NCBI GenBank assembly: GCA_964030475.1
Contig: CAXIPT010000002.1
Coordinates: 5,792,161-5,856,160, forward strand
From: Tethya wilhelma
Lineage: Eukaryota; Porifera; Demospongiae; Tethyida; Tethyidae
Length of the DNA stretch: 64,000 nucleotides
Reading direction: 5' to 3'
Shown here: piece after piece, positions 22,624-33,926 of the stretch
How positions within the stretch are numbered: the first letter of the stretch is position 1
Layout: every line of letters begins with the position of its first letter
The notes under the pieces: model-generated
Databases searched by the model: none
What the model was told of the DNA's origin: nothing
What the model saw: only the letters and a program-made list of their open reading frames with translations
Position numbers and translations under genes: made by a program

Positions 22624-23199
22624 TGGGTAATTTTTGTACTATATATTTTAATTTGTAACTCGTTGAACTTTGTGGTTGGAAAAACTTCCATTCTGCTAAT
22701 TATTATTGTGAATAATTCTTAGTTTTAGTGTAAAGTACATTATAATTGTATGCATTACCCAATTTGCTCATAACTAACTGCTCCAGAATACATGTTCAGC
22801 TAACATTATATTCAGTGTTATCAACGTACGATCAATTTGACCAACTGGTCGAAAAGTATAAGACTTGCATTATTATCAGATAGCTAGCTATGTACTGATT
22901 TAGAGGGGGAAATACGTTGTTTAGTGTATTTACAGAGGAGGTACTATGAGTCACAGACGGTTTCTTGGAGACTGGTATAAATTCAGCCCATATATGCATG
23001 CAGACAGCCCAGAGCTCTAAATTTAGGCATTGGTCGACACATGCAAATACAAATCATGCGTGCGGATCGGAAGGATCCTGCATGACCTTTGACACCCACC
23101 GAAATAATTCGCTGCAGGTCAGTTTTAATTTTCCAGTAACTAGCTGCACTTATAAACGAGCAGAAGAAAATTCAAATGGAGTGAACTTTCCTAACTGGA
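22624..23199. other. 3' flank of PACT gene, no clear gene
   Basis: AT-rich downstream region without an obvious AATAAA. An ORF at 22965-23312 looks non-coding in its first half and overlaps decayed coiled-coil sequence in its last third. Confidence 0.4.
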
Positions 23200-23351
23200 C
23201 GAGCGAAGAGTCAAAGAACTGTCAAAGAATTAAGTTCTCCAGGGGGAGAAGTTATCCGCAGACTGACATAGCAGAGAGCCAAGTCACAGTGAAACAAGAA
23301 CGTGAACCTTAAGTTCAGCAACTTGAAGAGCGACTTTCACAGCAACACAAG
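23200..23351 (+). pseudogene. Decayed coiled-coil exon
   Basis: Last part reads QVTVKQERE, one in-frame stop, then VQQLEERLSQQHK followed by a GTACAG donor-like site. The composition matches the pericentrin-like coiled coil. A stop and a probable indel near 23312 indicate decay. It lies just upstream of the longer decayed exon. Confidence 0.5.
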
Positions 23352-23927
23352 GTACAGAATGGGAGGGGGAAAATGGTGCGGTTGTGCGTCAGCTGTCTGG
23401 TGTAAAAAAAATTTCAGTGTTCCAGCTATACTTTTCACGTCACTTTCCTCTCTTGGGAAAGGGGTTGTACCAAGTACAGTGTGTAGATAACAAATGTAAT
23501 TATGGCACTCACTCAGCATGCTTGTTATTACCTCTTGTACAATGTGAAGTTTCTACAGTATCTGCACTAGATTGTTCTGTTGTTGGTGAGAGTATTGTAG
23601 TTGAAGTTGTTCAGTGCATCTCCAAACAAGACAAAAAGGGCTGTCTGGTCAACATTGATCAGACAGCCCTTTTCGTATTGTTTTTTAATGCTATAAACAC
23701 ATGTTTTTTTTTTATACAAGCTTGCTTGTTTTTGTGTTTTCTGTCTGTAAATCCTCTATATATCTAGCTGTTATCTGAATTTTTTTTCAGTTTTATAAGT
23801 CATCCTGACGATCGAGTTCTATCACATAGAACGAAAAGCTTTGATGCTAACTATAATAACTGAACTTTGAAGCTAAAGCTATTGTGACAGTTATAATAAT
23901 TGGGAGCTAGCACACAGTTTATCTTCA

Positions 23928-25490
23928 CATTATCTGAGTGCTTTGGAAAGTCTCGAAAAACGCTATCAATCTAAAATCAGTGACTTGAAAGCATCTCGTG
24001 ACACAAATGAGAGTCTGTTAAGATCGAAATTTGAAGCAGAACTCTCCGTTTTGAAGACTCAATGAATCTTTAGAAGAAACTCACGCCTGAGGTGGTGGAA
24101 CTTCATCACAACTACGGGAAACAACTTGAAGCAAAAGAGACCAGTTTTCACGAAGATTTGGCGGCTGTGAGAACTGAATGTAAACAAAAGCTTCATACCA
24201 TTTGGACCAGATCAATGAAGAACACTTCAGCATCTTAGCTCACGAGAAGAAGTATCAAACACTTGTCAAGACACATGAATGTGAAAAACAAGAGTTGATC
24301 ACGAATCACGAATGCCAGATTAGCGATCTAACTCAGTCCAAACGTCTCCTAGAACTTTGAGCTGAAGTACTCTATGCTTCTGATGCAGCTACAGAAAATT
24401 TCACCCAACAGCTAGAGAAAGAGTTGAAGGCTCAACAGGAGAAGCTTGAAAGTCAGTATCGAGTCAGTCTTAAGCTACAGGAAACCAAGTTGAGGAACGA
24501 GCTCTCACTAGGCATGGAAAAAAACCGTGTATACTCCGAGAAAGCTCACAATGAAGCACTAACTCACGTACACGTGGACACAGCACTCAAAAAGCTCAAA
24601 AGTTGGAACAACTTCAACAACAACTTATGGACGAATATAAGGAGATATTGATACAAGAATTAGAAGTGCTTAAACTTAGACACGCTGAAGAAATGGACTC
24701 TCTTAGACAAGAACAGGAAGTACGGTTGAACTAAAACTTACAGCAGGTGTCAATTGAACATCAATCAGCTTTAAAAGCTCAAGAGGATAAGCTGAGATCA
24801 TAATACGAAGCAAAACTCTTGGAACTTGAGGGTCGGATGGCTAATGAACGTACAACGCAGTTGACACTCTTGAAAGAAAGGAACGAATGAGAATTGATTG
24901 AACATGAGCAAGCTTTACGACTTCAGCTGGAAAAAGAACACGCAAAACAGATGAGAGAGCTTCTGAAAAGTGACAAAGAGGGAAAATCTCACGAAGAGAC
25001 TCAAGAAAATGTTCTCTAATTGCAAGCAGAGCTTATGACGCTCAAAGAAGCACATTTGACTGAAATACAAAAGCTCAAAGTTCGTCATGCTATTGATATC
25101 GAGGCACTACAGGAGCAAGACCAACGAGAGACCAAAGAACTGAAAGAAATAGATCGAGACAAACGTGATTGAAACCAGATTGGAGGATGCTCATAAACAA
25201 CTCATCAAAGAGCACCTCGCAAAGTTCAAACAAATGACAAACAAGTTGCAGCAGGTCCAACAGAGTGAGATTGGTGCTCTGAAACAAGATGCATTTGTGC
25301 AAAGAACTTGAATCGAAACACGAGCAAGAAATGTCAACAGTTATAGAAAAGCAGAAAAAGAGTTGGCTGAACTCCGCCACCTCTATCAGACTTGTCAGAA
25401 CCGGTCTGAAGTTGACCACACCCACAGGATAAGGCAGCTGATTCAGAGCAGTCAGCAAGAAGAGCAGAAGAAGATGGAGGATGTTGTGAG
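23928..25490 (+). pseudogene. Large decayed pericentrin-like coiled-coil exon
   Basis: About 1.56 kb that reads as Leu/Glu/Gln/Lys heptads in all three frames in turn, broken by at least six stops (for example TGA at 24063-24065) and several single-base shifts. It ends with EEQKKMEDVV and a phase-2 donor (AG, GTAATG at 25489-25494). That phase matches the acceptor at 26004 exactly, so the splice structure survives while the reading frame does not. It is likely the long central exon of a second pericentrin-like gene copy, now non-functional. Confidence 0.75.
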
Positions 25491-25600
25491 GTAATGGTTG
25501 GAGTGTGGGAGTAGCAGTGGGTGGGTGATTGCAGATTTTTTGCGATTTTTTTTGGTGGCTGTTCATTCCTATTAATTTTTGATTGTATCGATCAAGTGCT

Positions 25601-25601
<1 letters not shown>

Positions 25602-25672
<71 letters not shown>
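25602..25672. repeat. (TC)n microsatellite
   Basis: Uninterrupted CT/TC run in the intron after the decayed exon. Confidence 0.95.
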
Positions 25673-25677
<5 letters not shown>

Positions 25678-26003
25678 TGGAGGTTCTAAAAATCGGCTGC
25701 TTGGTTTGCATTAATGCCTCAATTGGAAACATTCTGAGTGCATTTGAGGCTGTGATTTATACCACAGCCTGTGATGAATGATTGTATAGACCTCTTCAGT
25801 GTTTCTGTGTAGTATTCGATCAAAGATGAAAATTTGTAGTATTCTCTCACACTGTACAATACTACATGTGTGTGTATTGTCTGAGCCACCTCTTATATTC
25901 TTTGTGTGTACAGTACATATTGGTCGTTTTTTTTTTTAACATTTTTTTGGTTTACTTTTTCTCTTGCTCTACACGCTCTCTTTCTTTCTTCTTCTGTCCT
26001 CAG

Positions 26004-26196
26004 ACAAAAACTGACTCGTGTGAACAAGGATCTTGAATCCAAGTTGCTAGAGGTCACTCATCGAGACCACACCCACCACGAGGCCAACTTCGCACAGCAG
26101 CTAGAGTTCACAAAGGTCAAACTAACGGGGAGTGAGAGAGCCTGGAGTGAGCTGGAGGAGAAGCTAGGGACAGTTGAGAGACAACACAAAGAACAG
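26004..26196 (+). CDS. Coiled-coil exon, pericentrin-like second copy
   Basis: Acceptor CCTCAG before 26004, donor GTGAGT after 26196. It reads QKLTRVNKDLESKLLEV and continues as one coiled coil to RQHKEQ, 64 residues plus a split Arg codon that matches the preceding exon's phase-2 donor. Intact, unlike its upstream neighbour. The next same-type exon is at 36223, 10 kb away, with unrelated genes in between. Function inferred only from the company of the PACT gene. Confidence 0.65.
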
Positions 26197-27134
26197 GTGA
26201 GTAGCTGTCTGTGATGAGAAGTGTTCTAGTTCAGACGGGCTTGGTACAAGTATAACGGGCTGTATATAAGATCACCATTGAAGAAAATGGTGCATTTTTG
26301 TTTGTCTTTACTTTCAAAATTGTCTAATTCACGTATGAAGCAGCTGATTGATTGTGTACCAGCATCTTTCAAGCTACTGGTTAAGTGTCTTCTTGGTGCT
26401 GTGACTGCTCACGCTTACTGTGTTTCTCCGAATACTGGCACACTTAAATTGGTTGATTTTGCATCTGCACATACGTATATTCGTATACAATGCTCGAAAT
26501 ATTAATGGACTTAAATTGGTCGATTTGGACTTGAAATCGTGTCAATACTTCCAGCTATATAGTATGCTTTATTTCTCATAAGATTTTCACGACCATTTTA
26601 ATAGTGATTGGCAATTGTTTTCCCATCCGTGTATCCACCCTTTTGACAGTATTGACCCCTGTGCCTCGTTGCATTGATTTCGTATTTGAATGGAATTACA
26701 GATACTATCCATTATGAACTACATGCATATGCCACAGCTGCCAATTAAAGATTTCATGGCCATTATAGTAATGGTCTTTAATTTGTCTTTTCCCAAAAGT
26801 CTACCCTCCTATTTGACAATAACATGCATGTGCATCGACTTAAATACACAATATACATTTTTATGTCTGATTTTACGTCTACATAAAGATTATGATTATA
26901 GGTTAAACCCTTGTCATAATGATATAATCTGTTGTGAGCTACAAATAGTACTTTATCACGGACAGCTCTCATTGCATTAGGGAGTGAAATGGATATAAAT
27001 TATAATGCAGTATAATATTATTTTAAATTGGTAGCTAACGTTACATAGTCTAATTGCCATATGACGCTATGCTTTCATGTAATTATACACATGATTGCCT
27101 ACTCTTCACTTATTAAGGTATATACACATCTCAA
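26197..27134. other. Intronic/intergenic stretch up to gap
   Basis: AT-rich, several short ORFs without family features. It ends at the n at 27135, so continuity into the next gene cluster is not assured. Confidence 0.4.
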
Positions 27135-27136
27135 NA

Positions 27137-27959
27137 GGAGAGTGTCCTAGTGGTGATGAACTCAAGCAAAAAGTATTACGTTATATAGGACCACTGATTG
27201 AACAGCTGCCTGAGACAATAGCATGATCAACAACTGAAGAAGATCCTCAAACCACTCTATCACCAAGTTTTTATAAAACTCCACAAACCGCTGAAGAACC
27301 ACTAACCATTTGTGGCAATGCTGCACTGGGATGGAGGCAAGTGGCATTCATTGATATGACTGATATCAGTCACAACTGTCCTCCTGGATTAGAACTCACT
27401 TCTTACTCCAAGAGAACCTGTGAAAGACCTAATCTTGATGAGTGTTCGTCCGTTGCATTCAGTGTTCGAGATTCTGAATACAGTCGAGTGTGTGGAAGGA
27501 TCAGAGGATATCAGAGTGCATTGTCTGCGAGCTTTCGCACAGCTAATAATTTAGAAGAAACTTATGTAGATGGTGTGAGTCTCACTCATGGGCCTATTGG
27601 TGAACGAGAACACATCTGGACCTTTGCATCTGGATTTAATGTAGCTATCTACTCATATGGAGGTGACGATTTTCACTCTAATTATTCTTGTAACCCAATC
27701 GCACATTAACCCCCAATGGTTTGTTGGTAATGATTATTTCTGCGCGTGTGGTACAACTGAATTTTCGTTTGCTCCCCTTTTTGATGACCCTCTCTGGGAT
27801 GGAGAGAACTGCTCCTACAATAGCACGTGCTGTCAGTTCAACAACCCTCCATGGTTCACAAAGATCCTGCCCAACTCTACAACTAATGATATCGAGCTAC
27901 ACTTGTGTTCAGCTCTCGGTGATATTCCACTGGATCGTATTGAACTGTATGTACAGTGA
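27137..27959 (+). pseudogene. Secreted Cys-rich family member, broken (copy 1)
   Basis: Lacks its signal peptide because the copy begins at the gap (27135). It reads GECPSGDELKQKVL, then a TGA at 27224-27226 in the Thr-rich linker, then the full first half of the conserved domain (GWRQVAFI, CGRIRGYQ, HIWTFASGF). A frameshift occurs around 27660-27715. The second half (FVGNDYFC, DDPLWDGE, CCQFNNPPWFTK, ending IELYVQ) continues in another frame. So at least one stop and one frameshift. Confidence 0.85.
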
Positions 27960-28112
27960 TGCAAAGATGTACATTTTGACTATTTACTCTCTTATAATTA
28001 GTTTGGTATATATCCCACACATAATTTTTTTAGAAACATTTTTTTGTAATACACCAACATTATAGATTGAACTGTATAGATACATTATACTTGTAGCATC
28101 TGAACAATACAT

Positions 28113-28308
28113 CAGAGTGGTCTAACCCACGAATCCCTGATTTCACCCCCCTTAGAGGGGAATACTCTTAAAATTCATTTTAAGAGCTGCAGATCATTTA
28201 GTATTTTAAAATTTTGGTCAATTTGGTAGAGGTGGGTGTATCATTTTTATTAATTTTTTGGGCTTTTCAGACAATTTCCCATATTTCATTCGGGGATAGA
28301 CCACTTTG
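28113..28308. mobile_element. Possible small MITE
   Basis: 196 bp with imperfect ~20-bp terminal inverted repeats beginning CAGAGTGGTCTA at the left and the complement of CAAAGTGGTCTA at the right. No target duplication seen and no coding content. Confidence 0.45.
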
Positions 28309-28539
28309 CTTCTGAACCCTTCCATTATAAGTGTAACTTAATTGCTGCGAATTGTGTGTGGAGTCTGTGTACAATTCTTCGGAATGTATACGTATACATA
28401 CTCGTTATAGGTTAATTCTTCTTGTGTATTGTATGCAACTATACCCACTTTACATTGTATTAGCCTGCATGGTTGGCTTGCGGATAAAATTATATTTATA
28501 GGCTATCAGTTTTTATACATTGCTAAGTTGAAACAGACC

Positions 28540-29430
28540 ATGTCGTACTTCACAGTCTGTTTAGTTCTAGTTAGTACTGGGAAATTTAATGTCAGTTCAG
28601 CAGCAGTTGAAACGTACCAACCTCTACCCTTGGAAGGAGAATGTCCTAGTACTCTCAGAGAGTATGACCAAATCGCACAAGAAATACCCCATTATATTGG
28701 ACCACTGATTGAACAGCTATCACCACCAACTAACCAAACTCCACCAACCACTGAAGAACCTCTAAATACTTGTCAATGCTGCACTGGGATGGAGGCAAGT
28801 GATGTTCGTCAACATGTCAGATACCAGTCACTATTGTCCCTCTGGATTAGAACTCACCTCATACTCCAAGAGAACATGTAAAGATCCTGACCCTGTTGCT
28901 AATAGTTGTGCTACCACTACATTCAGTGTTGGAGCTAGGCTCTGAGTACAGTCGAGTGTGTAGAAGGATCAGAGGATATCAAAGTGGACACAGAGCATAT
29001 TCAATAGACAAATTTTAGCTCTATGTTCATGGTGTGAGTCTCTATCATGTGCCTATTGGTGAACGACAACACATCTGGTCCATTGTAGCTGGATTAAATG
29101 TAGAATTTGTTTCTGATACTGTGTATCTTGTAACGAATCGTCAGCTCATGACCCTCCTCTGTTAGTTGGCGATCATTATTTTTGCGAATGTGGTGTAGAT
29201 AGAGAGCTAATTGGTGATGATGCTTCTATACCTCTTTTTGAAGACCCCCTCTGGGATGGAGAGGGCTGCTCTTCCAATAGCACATGCTGTGAGTATAACA
29301 ACCCTCCATGGTTCACAAAGGACCTACCCAATCCTACAACTGATGACGTCGAGCTACGTGTGTGTGCAAGTTTTAATAATATTGCACTATAGGTCTTTTT
29401 TAACTCTACATACAGTGACAATTAAAGATG
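28540..29430 (+). pseudogene. Secreted Cys-rich family member, broken (copy 2)
   Basis: Starts well (MSYFTVCLVLV signal peptide at 28540, then Pro/Thr linker to about 28760), then frameshifts at the GWRQV site near 28785. Several more shifts and stops follow through CGRIRGYQ and HIWTFA equivalents (RRIRGYQ; HIWSIVAGL). The last part (EDPLWDGEGCSSNST, NNPPWFTKDL) is readable to about 29385, where a TAG replaces the DLIEIYIQ ending. Clearly a pseudogene. Confidence 0.85.
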
Positions 29431-29901
29431 CTATTAATAGCTCTCCTTTAAATAGCTTTTGTATAATATAATTGACACATGATTTTTTAAATATTATTAA
29501 GAGAAAGAAAACTGTATTCTAAAAAATAAATTTATTATTATTATTATATCTCTTTTTTTTTCATTTTGCAGCCATTCATAGATTTCTTGCTAATGTGCTT
29601 ACCCTATACTCACTGTTTCACATTGTGTTGTATAACTGTCAGATTGAATAATTTTTAAACCATACATGTGCAACTGGTGAGAAATGATTGTATGTTAATG
29701 TATTTTGATCAAACTTTAAAAATTTTTCTACTGCATAGCAGGAAACTTTTGTTGGTACGAAGTTTTTTATATGTTGTGCGGCAATCAGTTACACAACTCA
29801 TGCCAATTCTAGCTAGCTTAGCTACTAAAAAATAAAATTATTATAATATTATTATAATTTAAAAGTTGTTCATAGTTTCCAACATGATCTTTGTGTAGCA
29901 A

Positions 29902-30927
29902 TCACTGTATGTATATTTCAATAAGATCTAGTGGAAGTCTACCAATTCCAGACACACACACACGTAGCTCGATATCATCAGTTGTAGGGTTGAGTAAGTC
30001 CTTTGTGAACCACGGAGGGTTGTTGAACTCACAGCATGTGCTAGTGGACGAACAGCCCTGTCCATCCCAGAGGGGGTTGTCTAAAAGTATGTTAAATCTA
30101 CCACTTATATCTGAACCGCTCTCACAGAAGTAATCTTTACCGACAAATGAAGGCGTCCCGAGGTCGCTGCTTGATTGGTCACAAGGACAAATACTTCTCT
30201 GATATTCTGTTTCTAATTCATCGATATTTGCTAGCGCTAACCCAGCTGCAAAGGTCCAGATGTGCTCTTCGTGAGGGTAGGGTCCATGAGTGAGAATCAC
30301 ACCATCAACGTAGTGTTCGTTGACGTAATGTCCGCTTGAGTCAAAGGCCTTGGTATATTGACTTTGATATCCTCTGATCCTGCCACACACCCGATTGTAC
30401 TTGGAACCTCTAACGCGAAATATTGTGGAGTAGCAGTCATTGATGAATTCTATCATTTCACACATCCTCCTCCTCTGTCCTGAACCAACTTCAAAGAGGA
30501 TCTGGTAAAATTCAGAGGGGCAGGTGTGGCTTGTATCAGTCATGTTATAGAATGCCACTTGCTTCCATCCTGGTGTGCCATTGCAAGTATGATTGTATAG
30601 TGGGTCTGCAGTTGTGGCAGCTATGCTTTGTTCGGTAGCTGTCGGTTCTGTAGCTATTAGCAAAAGAGTTTTTTCATCTTCTGTTGGTATTTTAGTGATT
30701 TGAGAATCTTTATCTGTTGTTGGTGATTGTGCTGTTCTTTCAGAGATTTCTTCAATGAGTGGTCTAACGTTGCTGAGTATTTTATGCTTGAAATTATTTT
30801 GCTCCTTAAAATTTGGACATCTTTCCAAGATTTGAGGTTGATACTTTTCAACTGCTGCTGAACTGACTGTAAAGTTGCCAGTACTAGTGAGTATGACTAG
30901 AACTAGACAGATAGTGAAACTCAACAT
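29902..30927 (-). CDS. Secreted Cys-rich protein, uncharacterised family (copy 3)
   Basis: 341 aa from the Met at 30927, aligned with paralogue starts; in-frame upstream ATGs exist at 30936 and at 31113, but that upstream region is poly-Lys from an A/T tract. Signal peptide MLSFTICLVLV at residues 1-20; Thr/Ser/Pro/Glu-rich linker about 45-125; then one conserved domain of ~210 residues with CNGTPGWKQVAF, CGRIRGYQ, EEHIWTFAAGL, CPCDQS, FVGKDYFCESG, NPLWDGQGCSS, CCEFNNPPWFTK, TTDDIELRVC and a C-terminal EIYIQ. About 14 cysteines suggest a disulphide-bonded extracellular fold. I recognise the domain from cnidarian and sponge predicted proteins but know no function. Only minus-strand member of the cluster. 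Confidence 0.85.
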   Translation of the reverse strand: MLSFTICLVLVILTSTGNFTVSSAAVEKYQPQILERCPNFKEQNNFKHKILSNVRPLIEEISERTAQSPTTDKDSQITKIPTEDEKTLLLIATEPTATEQSIAATTADPLYNHTCNGTPGWKQVAFYNMTDTSHTCPSEFYQILFEVGSGQRRRMCEMIEFINDCYSTIFRVRGSKYNRVCGRIRGYQSQYTKAFDSSGHYVNEHYVDGVILTHGPYPHEEHIWTFAAGLALANIDELETEYQRSICPCDQSSSDLGTPSFVGKDYFCESGSDISGRFNILLDNPLWDGQGCSSTSTCCEFNNPPWFTKDLLNPTTDDIELRVCVSGIGRLPLDLIEIYIQ

Positions 30928-30969
30928 GGCTCTCATTCTAGCGGAGTCATGATACACCAGCTGATACAG

Positions 30970-31031
30970 ATTTTTTTTTTTTTTTTTTTTAATTTTTAAA
31001 AACATTTTTTTTTTAATTTTTATTTTTATAA
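30970..31031. repeat. Poly-T/A-rich tract
   Basis: Runs of T with short A interruptions just upstream of copy 3 on its coding strand. Its translation (poly-Lys) is not believed to be coding. Confidence 0.8.
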
Positions 31032-31113
31032 TAGTTTTGCACATGGGCAAGGAATTGATGTAATTAAATTTCTTTACGTACTTATAAAAACTGTACAACT
31101 CCATGATGGTCAC

Positions 31114-31994
31114 TTTAAAGCTTGAAATATAGTCTGGGAATCACACACTATCCCATTATTATATAATACCAGGTAATATATTAATATTGCTCCTCCTTAT
31201 GCAATATAACAGCCTCTATATATATCAATAGCATTAGCAGTGTGTACGCTATAGTAGCAAATGGCTAGCTTTTAGCTGATTTTTTTTTACATGAGTCACT
31301 CGTGTCCATTATGCTAATGGCGGCCATTAAGGCTTGAACACAATAGTGACCCACCCATGTATAGATCATACGATGCCGAGTTTACACATGGTGATTGCAT
31401 GAATACTATAGCAAGGAGGGTGGAGTGCTGGCTTGTCATTGCTATAGACTAGTAAAATATGTTAATTTGATCAAAGTCTGTATAATACTTACTCTATATC
31501 TGACTTAACCTATAACATTCAAATGTACTGCTCACTATAATATTATATAGGTTTTCAGTAGGGAATTGCATTGCTATGTACTTGTCAGCTATTAGCTGTG
31601 CGTGCTATGGACCTGAACTTGTATTAAACTTAGCGTAGTATACATGTGTAGTATACTACACTCACTTTCCAAGCTCCTTAGCACATACTAAAATCAAGCT
31701 TAAGACATCACCTTATGTAATTCTAACCATCACCTAAATGTACAGAATTAGGAGTCATAATTGTACTGAGAATGTATCTCTTATCAGTGCTACATATAAT
31801 TGTCTAAAGAGTTAGTACATTCACACTTGGAAAAGGAAGGATTAAGCCATTAATACGAAAATCATACGAGAAAGTAATATTATATACAACATAAAACTGG
31901 ATATACGTACATGCAAGAATGAACCCAGCCTATTAATTCACAAAAGTTAATGTATTTGCAAATAAATTTCTGCAAGCCACTCTTGAAGTACTAA
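31114..31994. other. Divergent intergenic region between copies 3 and 4
   Basis: About 0.9 kb between divergently transcribed family members, so it should hold both promoters. No TATA box or repeat can be called with confidence. Confidence 0.4.
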
Positions 31995-32996
31995 GTGTGT
32001 ACAATCATGTATATGCACACTGTCTGTCTAGTTCTAGTATTTGCCACTAGCACTGGAATCTTTAAAGTCAGTGCAAGTACAGTTCAACAGTATGAGCCTC
32101 AAACCTTGGAAGGTGGGTGCCCAAATTTAGACAAGCTTCACGAAACTGAACGTGAAATACTCAGCAACATCGGACCACTGATTGAAGAACTGCCTGTCAG
32201 TAAGACAACAGCACAATCACCAACAACTTACAAAGATCCTCAAACTACTGAAATACCAACAGAACAAGAGACTATAATTCCTCTTCCAACAACAGAATCA
32301 GAACCGATGGACCCACTTTACAATTACACTTGCAATGGCACACCGGGATGGAGGCAAGTGGTGTTTATCAACACGACTGATCCCAGCCGCAACTGTCCTT
32401 CTGGACTCAGACCATTTACAAGTGACTCCAAGAGAATGTGTGAAAGAGATTTTCCCATCACTAGTGGATGTTCCTCTACTACATTCAGTGTTGGAAGCTC
32501 TGAGTACAGTCGAGTGTGTGGGAGAATCAGAGGATATCAAAGTGGACGTACCGAGGCCTTTCAACAATCACCAGCCAGTGATATATATGTTGCTGGTGTG
32601 ACTCTGACTCATGGAGCCATTGATGAACGACAGCACATCTGGACCTTTGCATCTGGATTGACTGAAGCATATGATGAAGACTCTTCTGGGCTTTGTCCTT
32701 GTGATCAATCAAACCAGGAGCCTCCCTCATTTGTTGGTGATGATTACTTCTGTGAAAGTGGTGTAGAGGTTAAATTTACTTCATTCTTCCTTTATTCAAC
32801 CTTGTTAGATGACCCCCTCTGGGATGGAGAGGGCTGCTCCTCCAACAGCACATGCTGTGAGTTCAACAACCCTCCATGGTTCACAAAGATCCTACCCAAC
32901 TCTACAACTGATGATATCGAGCTACGCCTGTGTGTAAATGATCGTGGCCTTTTCTCAAATGTCCCACTAGATCTTATCGAATTGTACATACAGTAG
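31995..32996 (+). CDS. Secreted Cys-rich protein, uncharacterised family (copy 4)
   Basis: 333 aa, intact. Alternative starts at Met5 or Met7 (MYMHTVCLVLV) fit the paralogue starts better than Met1. Signal peptide first ~22 residues, Thr/Pro/Glu linker to about residue 110, then the conserved domain: CNGTPGWRQVVF, CERDF, CGRIRGYQ, RQHIWTFASGL, CPCDQS, FVGDDYFCESG, DDPLWDGEGCSS, CCEFNNPPWFTK, TTDDIELRLC and LIELYIQ. Single exon, like the other members. Predicted secreted or matrix protein; partner unknown. With copy 3 it is one of two undamaged members here. Confidence 0.88.
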   Translation: MCTIMYMHTVCLVLVFATSTGIFKVSASTVQQYEPQTLEGGCPNLDKLHETEREILSNIGPLIEELPVSKTTAQSPTTYKDPQTTEIPTEQETIIPLPTTESEPMDPLYNYTCNGTPGWRQVVFINTTDPSRNCPSGLRPFTSDSKRMCERDFPITSGCSSTTFSVGSSEYSRVCGRIRGYQSGRTEAFQQSPASDIYVAGVTLTHGAIDERQHIWTFASGLTEAYDEDSSGLCPCDQSNQEPPSFVGDDYFCESGVEVKFTSFFLYSTLLDDPLWDGEGCSSNSTCCEFNNPPWFTKILPNSTTDDIELRLCVNDRGLFSNVPLDLIELYIQ

Positions 32997-33926
32997 CACT
33001 GTATAATGTATATATATGCCTACATAGATGTACTTTTTTAAGATGTGTATACCCCAAAATGATAATAGAATTCTTTATGCTGTGAAAAACATTTTTGTTA
33101 ACTCTTTATCATTGTTTGATTGTGTGTATTATAGATACCCAAATTACTCTGAATTTATCTTCCTAACCTTACAACTCATGTGTTTGTATGTGATCTGGCA
33201 GTTGCATTAGTGTCTTTACTAAAGCTCATTGAAATGTACAGACAATGGCTGCAGAGCTTGTTAATATTAATCATTGTTTCCTTGTTTGTATTTTGTTGTT
33301 TAATATAAGCTTTAATCTGTGAAGTTGAGAGGCCATTAATTTCTTTTGAAACTCAAAAAGAACTTTGTTTCTATTTTCTCATGAAGAGAGTAATTTGTGC
33401 TTAGAAAAAAAATGGCAGTTTTTGGAGATCTCACCTGCTATCATTTGATCTAACTGCATTCATGTCCATTGTAGTAATGGGCTTTCTACAATAGAATTAG
33501 AAAATTTTGCTGCTAAATTTTTCTCTCATTGCAAATCTGATTCACTAAAGATTGTAACTTCCACGTGCTTGATTTGCTACTCACTTGCATGAGTAATTGA
33601 AAATTTTAATGTCCAAAATTTCCTATCTATACATAGCATTCATGAAATACTTCTATAATAATACCCACTGACCCGAATGAATGCTATGCAATTCCTGAAG
33701 CAATTTAAGCTTAAGTGTGTCGATCATCCATCTGGACATGGAGTTACTTTTGTTGATCAGTTGGAAGATGTGCGTAATACAAAGTCTATGCTGATGTTTC
33801 ACAGAAACTTAATGCAAACATATTGCCAAAACAACTTGTGTAATTCTCTGTAGAGTATAATAATAATAGTATGTATGTTATAGACTAGCGTGCATGCTCA
33901 GGTAGATAAGTCAACTGTGTTATAAT
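32997..33926. other. Intergenic, no gene seen
   Basis: AT-rich; one 60-codon ORF without family features. Nothing else recognised. Confidence 0.4.

Noticed and set aside
22965..23312. 115-aa ORF after the PACT gene
   Set aside because: Only its last third resembles the coiled coil; the rest looks random, so I annotate only the decayed exon.
26278..26505. 75-aa ORF in the 26-kb intron
   Set aside because: No signal peptide, domain or paralogue, and no splice context.
32298..32989. Antisense ORFs across the secreted Cys-rich gene
   Set aside because: Mirror-image ORFs recur in every paralogue at the same place and carry no independent features.
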